A DNA stretch of 12,396 bases from CAZOJJ01 sp964580105. GTDB lineage: Bacteria; Bacteroidota; Rhodothermia; Rhodothermales; Rubricoccaceae. Both the position numbers and the translations under genes were made by a program. Below are positions 1 through 7,277 of this stretch, piece by piece. Every line of letters begins with the position of its first letter. Within the stretch, counting starts at the first letter, position 1. Location of the stretch: the NCBI GenBank assembly GCA_964580105.1, contig CAZOJJ010000075.1, forward strand, positions 1 to 12,396, in the 5' to 3' direction. Below the pieces are notes generated by a model that saw nothing but the letters and a program-made list of their open reading frames with translations, was not told the DNA's origin and ran no database searches.

Positions 1-36
1 TGCCCGATTCTCTGCCCGATTCTCTGCCCGATTCTC
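1..36 (+). repeat. 12-bp tandem repeat, 3 perfect copies, in ligA
   Basis: The unit tgcccgattctc occurs three times in a row (1-12, 13-24, 25-36) with no mismatch. It is in frame and encodes P-D-S-L, P-D-S-L, P-D-S-Q. It falls where other LigA proteins carry a single short L-P-D-[ST] loop before the segment that precedes the EIDGVVVK motif. The array touches the first base of the window, so more copies may exist upstream. It could be a true expansion or an artefact of a contig ending in a repeat. Confidence 0.95.
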
Positions 37-1394
37 AGTCGGCCGCGCTGGACTGGCTCGACCGGCTCGGCCTCCCGGCCAGCCCGCACCACGAGCGGTT
101 CGACGACATCGAGGACGTCGTCGCCTTCTGCGACCGCTGGGCCGAGCGGCGCGACGACCTCGACTTCGAGATCGACGGGGTCGTCGTCAAAGTGGATCGG
201 CGGGACTATCAGGACGTCCTCGGCACGGTGGCGAACGCGCCGCGCTGGGCGGTGGCCTACAAGTTCCCCGCGCGGGAGGCCACGACGACCCTCCTCGACA
301 TCGAGCACAACGTCGGCCGCACGGGCGTCATCAAGCCGCTGGCCATCCTGGAGCCCGTCGGCATCGGTGGCGTGACCGTCTCGAAGGCCACGCTCCACAA
401 CGCCGACTACATCCGCGACCGCGACATTCGCATCGGCGACCGCGTCGTCGTCAAGCGGGCCGGCGACGTGATCCCCCAGGTCGTCGCGCCCGTCCCCGAG
501 GCGCGGACGGGCGCCGAGCGCGCGCACGCGATGCCGGCGCACTGCCCCTCGTGCGGCGAGCCGCTGGAGCGCCTCGAGGGCGAGGCCGACTGGCGCTGCG
601 TCTCGGCCGACTGCCCCGCTCAGCTCAAGCGGCTCATCGAGCACTACGCCTCGCGGAACGCGATGGACATCGTCGGCCTAGGCTCGAAGGTGGCCGTGGT
701 GCTGGTCGAGTCCGGCCTCGTGCGCGGCCTGCCCGACCTCTACCGGCTGACGCAGGACGACCTCCTCGGGCTCGACGGCTTCAAGGCGAAGAAGGCCGAG
801 AACCTGCTGAAGGGATTGAACGCCTCGAAGTCGCGCCCGCTGCGGCGGCTTCTGTTCGGCCTCGGCATCCGGTTCGTCGGGGAGACGGTGGCGGCGCTGC
901 TCGTCTCCGGATTCCCCTCGCTCGACGCCCTCGGCGAGGCGTCCGAGGAGGACATGATCGCCATCGACGGGATCGGGCCGGAGACGGCGGCGAGCGTCGT
1001 CGCCTGGTTTGGCCACGAGCGGAACCGGCGGGCGGTGGAGGCGCTCCGGGAGCTCGGCGTCAACACGGAACGGCTGCCGGAGGAGGCGCCGGCCGCGAAG
1101 CCATCCGGGGGCGCCGTGGCCGGGAAGGTGTTCGTCCTCACCGGCACGCTCCCGACGCTCGCGCGCACCGAGGCGAAGGCGCGCATCGAAGCGGAAGGGG
1201 GGAAGGTCACCGGCAGCGTCTCCAAGAAGACCGACTACGTCGTGGCCGGCGAGGCGGCCGGCTCCAAGCTCGAGAGGGCGCAGGAGCTCGGCGTGCCGGT
1301 GCTGGACGAGCCGGCCCTCCTCGCGCTGTTGGAGGGCGCCGCCCCCTCGCCCGACCCCGTACCGAACCCGCCCCAGGGCACCCTCTTCGACTGA
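1..1394 (+). CDS. ligA: NAD-dependent DNA ligase LigA, C-terminal part (5' end outside window)
   Basis: LigA seals single-strand nicks in duplex DNA using NAD+, in replication and repair. The reading frame is open from base 3, giving 463 residues of a protein usually near 670-700, so the Ia domain and the catalytic Lys (KxDG) lie upstream. Visible in order are the end of the adenylation domain with EIDGVVVKV (about 166-192) and WAVAYKFP (about 246-269), the OB fold, a four-Cys zinc finger (Cys codons at 543, 552, 597 and 612), helix-hairpin-helix repeats (about 850-1010, with GIGPETAASVV), and a BRCT domain (about 1119-1350, GKVFVLTGTLP). The end PQGTLFD is typical of the family. An apparent ATG at 192 is only an internal Met. 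The first 36 bases encode three copies of a P-D-S-L/Q unit in a surface loop. The next gene starts one base after the stop, so the two are probably cotranscribed. Confidence 0.97.
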   Translation, partial: PDSLPDSLPDSQSAALDWLDRLGLPASPHHERFDDIEDVVAFCDRWAERRDDLDFEIDGVVVKVDRRDYQDVLGTVANAPRWAVAYKFPAREATTTLLDIEHNVGRTGVIKPLAILEPVGIGGVTVSKATLHNADYIRDRDIRIGDRVVVKRAGDVIPQVVAPVPEARTGAERAHAMPAHCPSCGEPLERLEGEADWRCVSADCPAQLKRLIEHYASRNAMDIVGLGSKVAVVLVESGLVRGLPDLYRLTQDDLLGLDGFKAKKAENLLKGLNASKSRPLRRLLFGLGIRFVGETVAALLVSGFPSLDALGEASEEDMIAIDGIGPETAASVVAWFGHERNRRAVEALRELGVNTERLPEEAPAAKPSGGAVAGKVFVLTGTLPTLARTEAKARIEAEGGKVTGSVSKKTDYVVAGEAAGSKLERAQELGVPVLDEPALLALLEGAAPSPDPVPNPPQGTLFD

Positions 1395-1395
1395 C

Positions 1396-1941
1396 GTGCT
1401 CGACGCCCTGAAACGAAAGCTGGCATACCGCCACGCGTGCAAGGCCGTCCTGCACCGTGCCGTGCCCGAGTGGCCCGAGCGGCCCCAGGACCGCCGTGTG
1501 CTGGTCCTCCTCCCGGAAGCCGAGGCGGACCTGCGTGCCGCCTGGGCGTTCGTCAAGACGCTCGACCTACACCCGACGCACCTGATCCCCGTGAGCCTCC
1601 GCGACGGCGTGGCGTACGTGCCCGACGCCTTCGCCGGGGCCGTCTTTACGGTCGGGACGAAGCAGCGGGACTGGCGCGGCCTGCCTCAAAAAGTGATCTC
1701 GGACGCACTCTGGACGCAACGCCCGCACGTCGCGCTCGACCTCTCGCCGGGGTTCGACCTCGCCGCGGCCTACCTCGTCGGCGCCTCGCCGGCGCGGTTC
1801 CGGGTCGGCTTCTTCAGCGACGAGGGGGAGCCGTTCTACGACTTCATGATCGCCCAGACCGACGGGTACGCCTCCGCCGTAGAGTCGCTGCGGACGTACC
1901 TCGCCTCCGTCGTTCCTCCGGTCCTCGCCTTCGCCGATTGA
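1396..1941 (+). CDS. DUF6913-like protein
   Basis: A 181-residue protein of unknown function. The start is taken as GTG at 1396, one base after the ligA stop; the frame is open much further upstream, but that part only shadows ligA. The N-terminus is basic (LDALKRKLAYRHACKAVL). A strand-rich core follows (RVLVLLPEAEADLRAAWAF), then HVALDLSPGFDLAAAYLVG and ARFRVGFFSDEGEPFYDFMI. This last pair resembles the DUF6913 family of Bacteroidota, in which a D-hydrophobic stretch is followed by A-x-F-x-V-G and a D-[LF]-M-I motif. There is no signal peptide or membrane segment. The family name rests on remembered pattern, not on a search. Tight spacing on both sides suggests translational coupling between ligA and the symporter gene. 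Confidence 0.75.
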   Translation: MLDALKRKLAYRHACKAVLHRAVPEWPERPQDRRVLVLLPEAEADLRAAWAFVKTLDLHPTHLIPVSLRDGVAYVPDAFAGAVFTVGTKQRDWRGLPQKVISDALWTQRPHVALDLSPGFDLAAAYLVGASPARFRVGFFSDEGEPFYDFMIAQTDGYASAVESLRTYLASVVPPVLAFAD

Positions 1942-1944
1942 CCC

Positions 1945-3477
1945 GTGCACGCGCTCGACTACGTCGTCTTCGGGGTCTATCTGGTGGGCGTGGCAGCCCT
2001 GGGCCTCCGGGTGGCCGGGCGGCAGGCGTCGGCCTCGGACTACTTCCTCGGAGGGCGGGGGCTGCCGTGGTGGGCAGTCTGTTTTTCCGTTATTGCAACC
2101 GAAACCAGCACCCTCACGATCATCGGCACGCCGGCGGTGGCCTACGGGGGCAGCCTGCTCTTCGCCCAGCTCACGCTCGGCTTCCTGCTCGGGCGGATCG
2201 CCGTGAGTGCGTGGCTGCTCCCTCGCTACGTTCGGGGTGAGCTCGTCACTGCCTACGCCTACCTCGGCGAGCGCTTCGGCGACCGGATGCGCGGCGTGGC
2301 CTCGGTGACGTTCATGGTCACGCGGCTCCTGGCCGACGGCGTGCGCCTGTTTGCCGTCGCCATTCCGCTGAAGGTCATCGCGCAGGGGGCGGGGTGGGAC
2401 GTGAGCTACCCCGTGCTGATTGCCGCGATCGGCCTCGTCACGATCCTCTATACGTACGTCGGCGGTCTGCGGGCGGTAGTGTGGGTGGATGCGGTCCAGA
2501 TGGGGATCTACCTCCTGGGCGCACTGATCGCGGCGGCCTTGCTCGCGAATGGATTGCCGGACGGCTGGTGGGCCGAGGCGGTCGAGGCCGGGAAGACGCA
2601 GGTCGTGGATGTCAGCGGCGGGCTCACGCACTGGCTGACCTCGCCGTACGCGTTTCCGACGGCCGTCGTCGGCGGCGCCGTGTTCACGATGGCCTCGCAC
2701 GGGACCGACCAGCTCATCGTGCAGCGGCTCCTCGCGTGCCGGACGCTGCCGGAGAGCCAGCGCGCGCTCGTCGGGAGCGGCGTCGGCGTCGTGGTCCAGT
2801 TCGGGCTCTTTCTGTGGATCGGGCTCCTGCTCTGGGCGCACTACGGCGGCGCGGCGCCGGGGGCCCTCGGCCTCACCCGCGGCGACGAGGTGTTTCCGAA
2901 GTACATCGTCGAGGCGATGCCCGCCGGTCTGGCCGGCCTGCTCCTGGCCGGCATCGTCGCAGCGGCGATGAGCACGCTTTCGTCGTCGCTCAACGCGCTC
3001 GCCGGTTCCTCGTTGTTCGACGTCTACGAGCGGCTCGCCGGGGCGCAGCCGGACGAACGGACGACGCTGCGGCTGAGCCGGTGGATGACGCTCGTATGGG
3101 GGCTGGTCTTCATCGGCTTCGCGCTCCTGTTCCGCGACATGGACAACCCCGTGGTGGAACTCGGCCTCGGCATTGCCAGCTTCACTTACGGCGGCCTGCT
3201 GGGCGTCTTCGCCCTCGGCGTGCTCAACGCCCGGGCGCGCGAATCCGACGCGCTGGTTGCCTTCCTCGTCACCGTCGCAGCGATGACGGTCGTCATCTTC
3301 GGGCTCTTCTACAGCGCCACCGAGGCGGGCTGGCTGTTCGTCTGGCGGCCGTCGCCGGAGGTGCGGGCCGCGGAGGGGCTGGTTCCGCTGGCGTGGCCGC
3401 TCTACACCGTCCTCGGGGCCGGCGGCCTCCTCGGGCTGGGCAGCCTCCTCGCTCTCCGTCACCCCCGCCCCGGCTGA
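1945..3477 (+). CDS. Sodium:solute symporter (SSS/SLC5 family)
   Basis: An inner-membrane transporter that couples solute uptake to the sodium gradient; the substrate cannot be read from sequence. The start is GTG at 1945, three bases after the previous stop. The 510-residue product is hydrophobic throughout, compatible with the usual 13 helices. Family marks are the first helix followed by SDYFLGGRGLPWW (about residues 31-43), then ATETSTLTIIGTPA in helix 2. A TYVGGLRAVVWVDAVQ signature lies at about 170-185, and AAAMSTLSSSLNALAGSSLFD at about 339-359. In the last of these the Ser/Thr cluster 343-348 corresponds to the Na2 sodium site of LeuT-fold transporters. Length is normal for the smaller SSS members. 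It is the last gene of the ligA cluster, with 78 bp before pgpH. Confidence 0.93.
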   Translation: MHALDYVVFGVYLVGVAALGLRVAGRQASASDYFLGGRGLPWWAVCFSVIATETSTLTIIGTPAVAYGGSLLFAQLTLGFLLGRIAVSAWLLPRYVRGELVTAYAYLGERFGDRMRGVASVTFMVTRLLADGVRLFAVAIPLKVIAQGAGWDVSYPVLIAAIGLVTILYTYVGGLRAVVWVDAVQMGIYLLGALIAAALLANGLPDGWWAEAVEAGKTQVVDVSGGLTHWLTSPYAFPTAVVGGAVFTMASHGTDQLIVQRLLACRTLPESQRALVGSGVGVVVQFGLFLWIGLLLWAHYGGAAPGALGLTRGDEVFPKYIVEAMPAGLAGLLLAGIVAAAMSTLSSSLNALAGSSLFDVYERLAGAQPDERTTLRLSRWMTLVWGLVFIGFALLFRDMDNPVVELGLGIASFTYGGLLGVFALGVLNARARESDALVAFLVTVAAMTVVIFGLFYSATEAGWLFVWRPSPEVRAAEGLVPLAWPLYTVLGAGGLLGLGSLLALRHPRPG

Positions 3478-3525
3478 GTCCTCGGCGGCACCCGGGCGCC
3501 TCCACGGCGTCCAACCGCCTCGTCG

Positions 3526-3534
3526 TAGCTTTCG
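3526..3534 (+). promoter_or_regulatory. Possible Bacteroidota-type -7 element upstream of pgpH
   Basis: TAGCTTTCG resembles the Bacteroidota -7 consensus TAnnTTTG with one mismatch and lies 21 bases before the pgpH ATG. I see no good TTTG at the expected -33 distance, so this is weak. The rest of the 78-bp gap after the symporter gene shows no clear terminator hairpin with a T tract. Read-through from the symporter gene is also possible. Confidence 0.2.
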
Positions 3535-3555
3535 GGCGATTCCGACACCGCACGC

Positions 3556-6093
3556 ATGAGCATTCTCGAAAGGGTGGGACTGGGCCCGAAGCCCAACCGG
3601 CGTCCGCGCCGCCCCGGGCTCAAGCTCGAAGGGCGCACGACCGGCCGCGCGCCGCGGATGTCGCGGCGGATGGTGTGGGAACGCGTCGGGCTGCTCAGCG
3701 CGCTGGTGCTCCTGACGCTGCTTGCCTTCCCCCGCGTGCAGTTCTACGAGAACACGGCGGAGGTGGGAGACGTGTGGCTCGACGACGACCTCGTCGCTCC
3801 GTTCAACTTCCCCATCCGCCTCACCGAGGCCGAGCTGGAGGCGAAGCGTGACTCCATCCGCGCCACCGAGCCGCCCGTCTTCGCCGTTCAGCCGAATGCC
3901 ACGGCGGAGTCGCAGGCCCGCCTCGACACGCTCGACCTCCACCTCGACGAGGTCTTCGCCGCGTACCGGGACTGGCAGCTCGGCCAGACGCGCGGCCAGC
4001 CCGCCGAGGTCATCCGCGCCGATTCGAGCCGCTACGCCGCCGCCCGCGCCGTCTTCCCCGTTACGCTCTCCGACGCCCACTGGGCGGCCCTCCTGCGCTC
4101 CTTCGCCGCCCGCTCCGGCGAGCTGCCGACGGATTCGAGGACGGACGCATCCGGGCCGCCTCTGGACGACCAGCTGCTGCGGAGCCTCTCCCGCCTGATC
4201 GCCGGCGAACTCAGCGACCGCGTGCTCAGCGTCAGCCGCGACAGCATCCAGGCCGGAACCCTCTTCGTGCGGAACGAGGACCCCCGCATCCGCGACGAGC
4301 ACGCCCGCTCTCTCGACGAGGTCCTCGGCATCGACGAGGCGTACGCGAGGGTGCAGCAGGCGCTGCTTCGCGAGTACGGCGGGGACCGCGAGACGGTCCG
4401 CCTCGGGCTCGCCTTCTTCCGCTTTGCGTTCCAGCCCTCGCTGGTGTACCAGCAGGAGGCTACCGAGCAGCGCATCCAGGAGCGGATGGCCGAGATCCGG
4501 CCCACGCGCGGGCTCGTCCGCCAGAACATGACCATCGTCCGCCGGGGCGACGAGGTCACGCCGGCGGTCTACGAGCAACTCGTTTCGCTCGAATACGCCC
4601 AGCGCGACCGGAGCGGCGAGATCAGCGTGCTGCGGACGTGGATCGGGAAGACGCTCCTCGTCCTGGCCGCCTTCTCGATCTTCTTCCTCTACCTGTACCT
4701 CCTCCGCCGGCAGATCTACACGGACCTCCGCATGATGGTGCTCATCACGCTGGTGATGGGCGGGACGGTCCTCGGCTTCTGGATCGTCGGGCAGATCGTC
4801 CTCCTGAGCGACCTCGCCGTGCCCGTAGGGCTCGCCTCCATCCTCATCACCGTCATCTTCGACTCCCGCGTCGGGATGTTCGCGACGGTGACGCTGGCGG
4901 CGGTCGGCGGCCTCGTCTTCGGGTTCGACTTCGAGTTCACCTTCGCCACCATCTTCGCCGGGTTCGTGGCGGTGTTCTCCGTCCGCGACGTGAAGAACCG
5001 GAGCCACCTCGTGCTCTCGGCCGCGCTCGTCCTCACGGCGTACCTCGTCATCGGCACCGGGTACGCGTTGATGCGCGCGAATCCGTTCGAGGGGCGGCTC
5101 ATGCTCGACCTCCGCAGCATCCTCGTCAACGGGACGCTCCTCCTCCTGGCGTCGCCGCTCCTCTGGGGCGCCGAGCGCCTCTTCAAGGTGACGACGGACC
5201 TGACGCTGCTGGAGCTCTCCGACACCAACCGGGACCTCCTCAAGAACCTCTCGCTCCGGGCGCCGGGTACGTTCAACCACGCGCTCCAGGTCGCCAACCT
5301 CGCCGAGGCCGCCGCCGACGCCGTCGGCGCCAACGCGCTCCGCGCCCGCGTCGGCGCGCTCTACCACGACATCGGCAAGATGCTCAAGCCGGAATACTAC
5401 ATCGAGAACCAGCAGCCCGGCGAGAACCCGCACGACCGCATCACGCCGTACATGAGCGCGCTCATCATCGCGAGCCACGTGAAGGACGGCCTGGAGCTCG
5501 GCCGCGAGCACAGCCTCCCCCAGGTGGTCCTCGACTTCATCCCGACCCACCACGGGACGACGATGATGGAGTACTTCTACCGGAAGGCGAAGGAACTGGA
5601 GGGGGAGGACGATCCGCCCGTCAACGAGGCCGAGTTCCGCTACCCCGGCCCCCGGCCGTGGACGAGCGAGCAGGCCATCGTGATGCTGGCGGACTCGGTC
5701 GAGGCGGCCAGCCGCTCCCTGGAGAAGCCCACGCCGCGCCGCCTCGAAGCCCTCATCGACGCCATCTTCAAGGCGCGCACCGAGGACGGGCAGCTCGGCG
5801 CGAGCCCGCTCACGTTCAGCGACCTCAGCCAGGTCAAGGAGACCTTCCTTTCCATCCTCTGCGGCATCTACCACTTCCGCGTCAAGTACCCCGATCAGCC
5901 CGACGGGAAGGAGCCCGAGGAGGCGGTGCCGGGTGACGGGGCGACGGAGCACCTCCAGCTCAAGAAGGCCGCCGGCCTCGACGTGCAGGTGCCCCAGCGC
6001 GCCGGCGAACGCGCTGGCGAACGCGCCGGCGAACGCGCCGGCGCCACCGACGCCGAGGCTCGCTCGTCCGAAGAGCGCTCCTCGATGGGCTAG
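3556..6093 (+). CDS. pgpH: Membrane HD phosphodiesterase, PgpH/YqfF type (7TMR-HDED + 7TM + HD)
   Basis: Family members such as Listeria PgpH hydrolyse cyclic di-AMP and so help set potassium and osmotic balance; that activity is inferred here. The ATG start gives 845 residues. A basic cytoplasmic N-terminus is followed by one helix (about 44-59), then an extracytoplasmic domain to about 355. A multi-pass membrane block spans about 363-540, and the cytoplasmic HD domain spans about 560-720. HD metal ligands are visible as H575 (FNHALQ), H604-D605 (HDIGK), H641 (SHV), H665-H666 (THHGT) and D713 (LADSVEA), so the active site looks intact. The N-terminal and HD domains are of normal layout. The C-terminus carries an odd AGER tandem repeat. 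No cyclic di-AMP synthase is in the window. The stop TAG overlaps the stop of the convergent gntR gene. Confidence 0.93.
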   Translation: MSILERVGLGPKPNRRPRRPGLKLEGRTTGRAPRMSRRMVWERVGLLSALVLLTLLAFPRVQFYENTAEVGDVWLDDDLVAPFNFPIRLTEAELEAKRDSIRATEPPVFAVQPNATAESQARLDTLDLHLDEVFAAYRDWQLGQTRGQPAEVIRADSSRYAAARAVFPVTLSDAHWAALLRSFAARSGELPTDSRTDASGPPLDDQLLRSLSRLIAGELSDRVLSVSRDSIQAGTLFVRNEDPRIRDEHARSLDEVLGIDEAYARVQQALLREYGGDRETVRLGLAFFRFAFQPSLVYQQEATEQRIQERMAEIRPTRGLVRQNMTIVRRGDEVTPAVYEQLVSLEYAQRDRSGEISVLRTWIGKTLLVLAAFSIFFLYLYLLRRQIYTDLRMMVLITLVMGGTVLGFWIVGQIVLLSDLAVPVGLASILITVIFDSRVGMFATVTLAAVGGLVFGFDFEFTFATIFAGFVAVFSVRDVKNRSHLVLSAALVLTAYLVIGTGYALMRANPFEGRLMLDLRSILVNGTLLLLASPLLWGAERLFKVTTDLTLLELSDTNRDLLKNLSLRAPGTFNHALQVANLAEAAADAVGANALRARVGALYHDIGKMLKPEYYIENQQPGENPHDRITPYMSALIIASHVKDGLELGREHSLPQVVLDFIPTHHGTTMMEYFYRKAKELEGEDDPPVNEAEFRYPGPRPWTSEQAIVMLADSVEAASRSLEKPTPRRLEALIDAIFKARTEDGQLGASPLTFSDLSQVKETFLSILCGIYHFRVKYPDQPDGKEPEEAVPGDGATEHLQLKKAAGLDVQVPQRAGERAGERAGERAGATDAEARSSEERSSMG
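6001..6042 (+). repeat. 12-bp tandem repeat (3.5 copies) in the pgpH C-terminus
   Basis: The unit gccggcgaacgc repeats at 6001-6012, 6013-6024 (one c-to-t change) and 6025-6036, then half a unit. It is in frame and encodes A-G-E-R three times plus A-G. It lies after the HD domain in a charged, probably disordered tail, about 15 codons before the end of the repeat-flanking tail. Copy number could vary between strains without breaking the frame. Confidence 0.93.
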
Positions 6094-7007
6094 CGGCCGA
6101 CGGCGTCGCGGACGCGCGTGAGGGCGTCGGCCATCGGGACGGGCGTCAGTTCGAGCGCCGGGGCCTCGCCGAGGAGCGGGCGGAGGCGGCGGCGGACTTG
6201 CGGCGTGTACAGGATGAGGTCGGCCTGGCGCACGAGCGTTTCCAGCCGCCGCCGCTCGCCTTCGATGGGGAGCGCCAGGAGCTGCCCGCGGAATCCCGTC
6301 AGCGCGCGCAGCTCGTCCACGATGGGGGCAACGGCCTCGGGGCTGCGGGTCACGAGGCCGAGGAGGTCGCCCGTCCCGAGCCGCGCCACCCGCTCCTGCA
6401 CGTCGAACGACGGCGTCACGCGGAGGCCGACGACCTCGGCCTTCGGGAGCGTCGCCATCGCTGGCTGGAGGAGCGGGAGGGCCACAATCGCGGCGTCGGC
6501 GTCGGCGTGGCGGCCGAGGTCGCTCAACACGGCCGGATCCACGCGCTCCTGTAGCAGACCCGAGAGCTGCTCGGCCACCGTTTCGGCCTGCTCGCGGTAG
6601 GCGTCCACGTAGAGGAGCTTGCGCCGCACGCCGGGCGACTCGAAGAACTGCCGCTGCTCCTCGAAGAGGTACTCCGTCTCCTCGTCCGAGAGCCCCAGCG
6701 AAACGAGCCGCTGGAGGGCGTCCTGGATCACGGCGGCGCCTCGCTCGCGCCGCTCGGCCGCCGAGAGGGCCGGGCGCTCGACGGCGTAGAACCCGCCGCC
6801 CCGGCGCGACTCCAGCAGCCCCTCGGCTTCGAGCTGCTGGTACGCCTTGCGGACGGTGTGGAAGGAGATGCCGAGCTGGTCGGCCATCTTCCGCGTGGAG
6901 GGGAGGCGTTCGCCGGTGCGGTATCGCCCCGCCGCGAGGTGGTAGCGAAGCTGCTCGACGAGCTGCTCGGCGATGGGGAGGGAGGCGTCGCGGTCGAGTT
7001 CGATCAC
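6090..7007 (-). CDS. GntR-family transcriptional regulator with a long C-terminal domain
   Basis: A 305-residue DNA-binding regulator starting at GTG (7007-7005). The N-terminal winged helix-turn-helix has the GntR pattern: LPIAEQLVEQLRYHLAAG (about 10-27), GERLPSTRKMADQLGIS (about 32-48), then TVRKAYQQLEAEGLLESRRG. The helical piece after it (AAVIQDALQRLVSLGLSDEE, about 91-110) resembles the YtrA subgroup, but YtrA proteins are usually only about 120-130 residues long. Here about 190 more residues follow, with alternating strands and helices (KLLYVDAYREQAETVAEQL; AAIVALPLL; DLLGLVTRSPEAVAPIVDEL; ADLILYTPQ). This suggests a Rossmann-like or periplasmic-binding-like sensor domain with unknown ligand. 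It is the last gene of the pruA cluster, 15 bases after the zinc-ribbon gene. Control of that cluster, of itself or of pgpH is plausible but unproven. Confidence 0.9.
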   Translation of the reverse strand: MIELDRDASLPIAEQLVEQLRYHLAAGRYRTGERLPSTRKMADQLGISFHTVRKAYQQLEAEGLLESRRGGGFYAVERPALSAAERRERGAAVIQDALQRLVSLGLSDEETEYLFEEQRQFFESPGVRRKLLYVDAYREQAETVAEQLSGLLQERVDPAVLSDLGRHADADAAIVALPLLQPAMATLPKAEVVGLRVTPSFDVQERVARLGTGDLLGLVTRSPEAVAPIVDELRALTGFRGQLLALPIEGERRRLETLVRQADLILYTPQVRRRLRPLLGEAPALELTPVPMADALTRVRDAVGR

Positions 7008-7009
7008 AC

Positions 7010-7022
7010 CCGTTATTGCAAT
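7010..7022. promoter_or_regulatory. ATTGCAAT palindrome directly upstream of gntR, possible operator
   Basis: The 15-base gap between the zinc-ribbon stop and the gntR GTG is AT-rich in an otherwise GC-rich window. It holds the perfect 8-bp palindrome ATTGCAAT (7015-7022). The 12-mer ccgttattgcaa (7010-7021) recurs exactly at 2087-2098 inside the symporter gene. A site overlapping the ribosome-binding region could allow autoregulation, but YtrA-type operators are normally longer dyads, so this is a weak call. Confidence 0.2.
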
Positions 7023-7277
7023 TCAGTCAAAATCCGAGCAGCTCATGAAGTAGAAGCAGCGGGGGCACCGGTACTTGCAGCGCTGGTTCTCCAGGCGTGC
7101 TCCGCAGTTGGGGCAGTGGTCCCAGTAGCAACGCACCTCGCCAGTGGGCCGGAACGAGGGGGCGGATTCGTCGGGGAACGGAAGCGAGGGCTGGTCGGCG
7201 GGGTCCGGCAGCGGACGGGGCGACGGGTTCACGGCGTCGGCGGCGGGTGGCGCCGTAGCATACGAAACCGGCGTCAT
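7023..7277 (-). CDS. Small cysteine-rich zinc-ribbon protein
   Basis: An 84-residue protein that I do not recognise by name. The start is ATG at 7277-7275, which overlaps the stop TGA of the upstream gene in an ATGA, a classical translational-coupling arrangement. Longer upstream starts in this frame would only shadow that gene. The first about 45 residues are Pro/Ala/Ser-rich and probably disordered. The C-terminal half holds seven cysteines at residues 50, 55, 58, 67, 71, 74 and 80. C55-x2-C58 and C71-x2-C74 form two CxxC knuckles, with C67 and C80 nearby, in the context HCPNCGARLENQRCKYRCP. One zinc ribbon is the simplest reading; two sites or an iron-sulfur centre cannot be excluded. The sequence ends in SDFD. 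Confidence 0.8.
   Translation of the reverse strand: MTPVSYATAPPAADAVNPSPRPLPDPADQPSLPFPDESAPSFRPTGEVRCYWDHCPNCGARLENQRCKYRCPRCFYFMSCSDFD

Noticed and set aside
3478..3555. An intrinsic terminator after the symporter gene
   Set aside because: No stem with a following T tract is visible; the gap only shows GC-rich sequence and a weak -7-like element.
1567..5952. A 1461-codon open frame on the minus strand across the symporter and pgpH
   Set aside because: It is antisense to three well-supported genes. The translation is low-complexity and rich in Arg, Glu, Asp and Ala, as expected when GC-biased codons are read on the opposite strand. No domain is recognisable.
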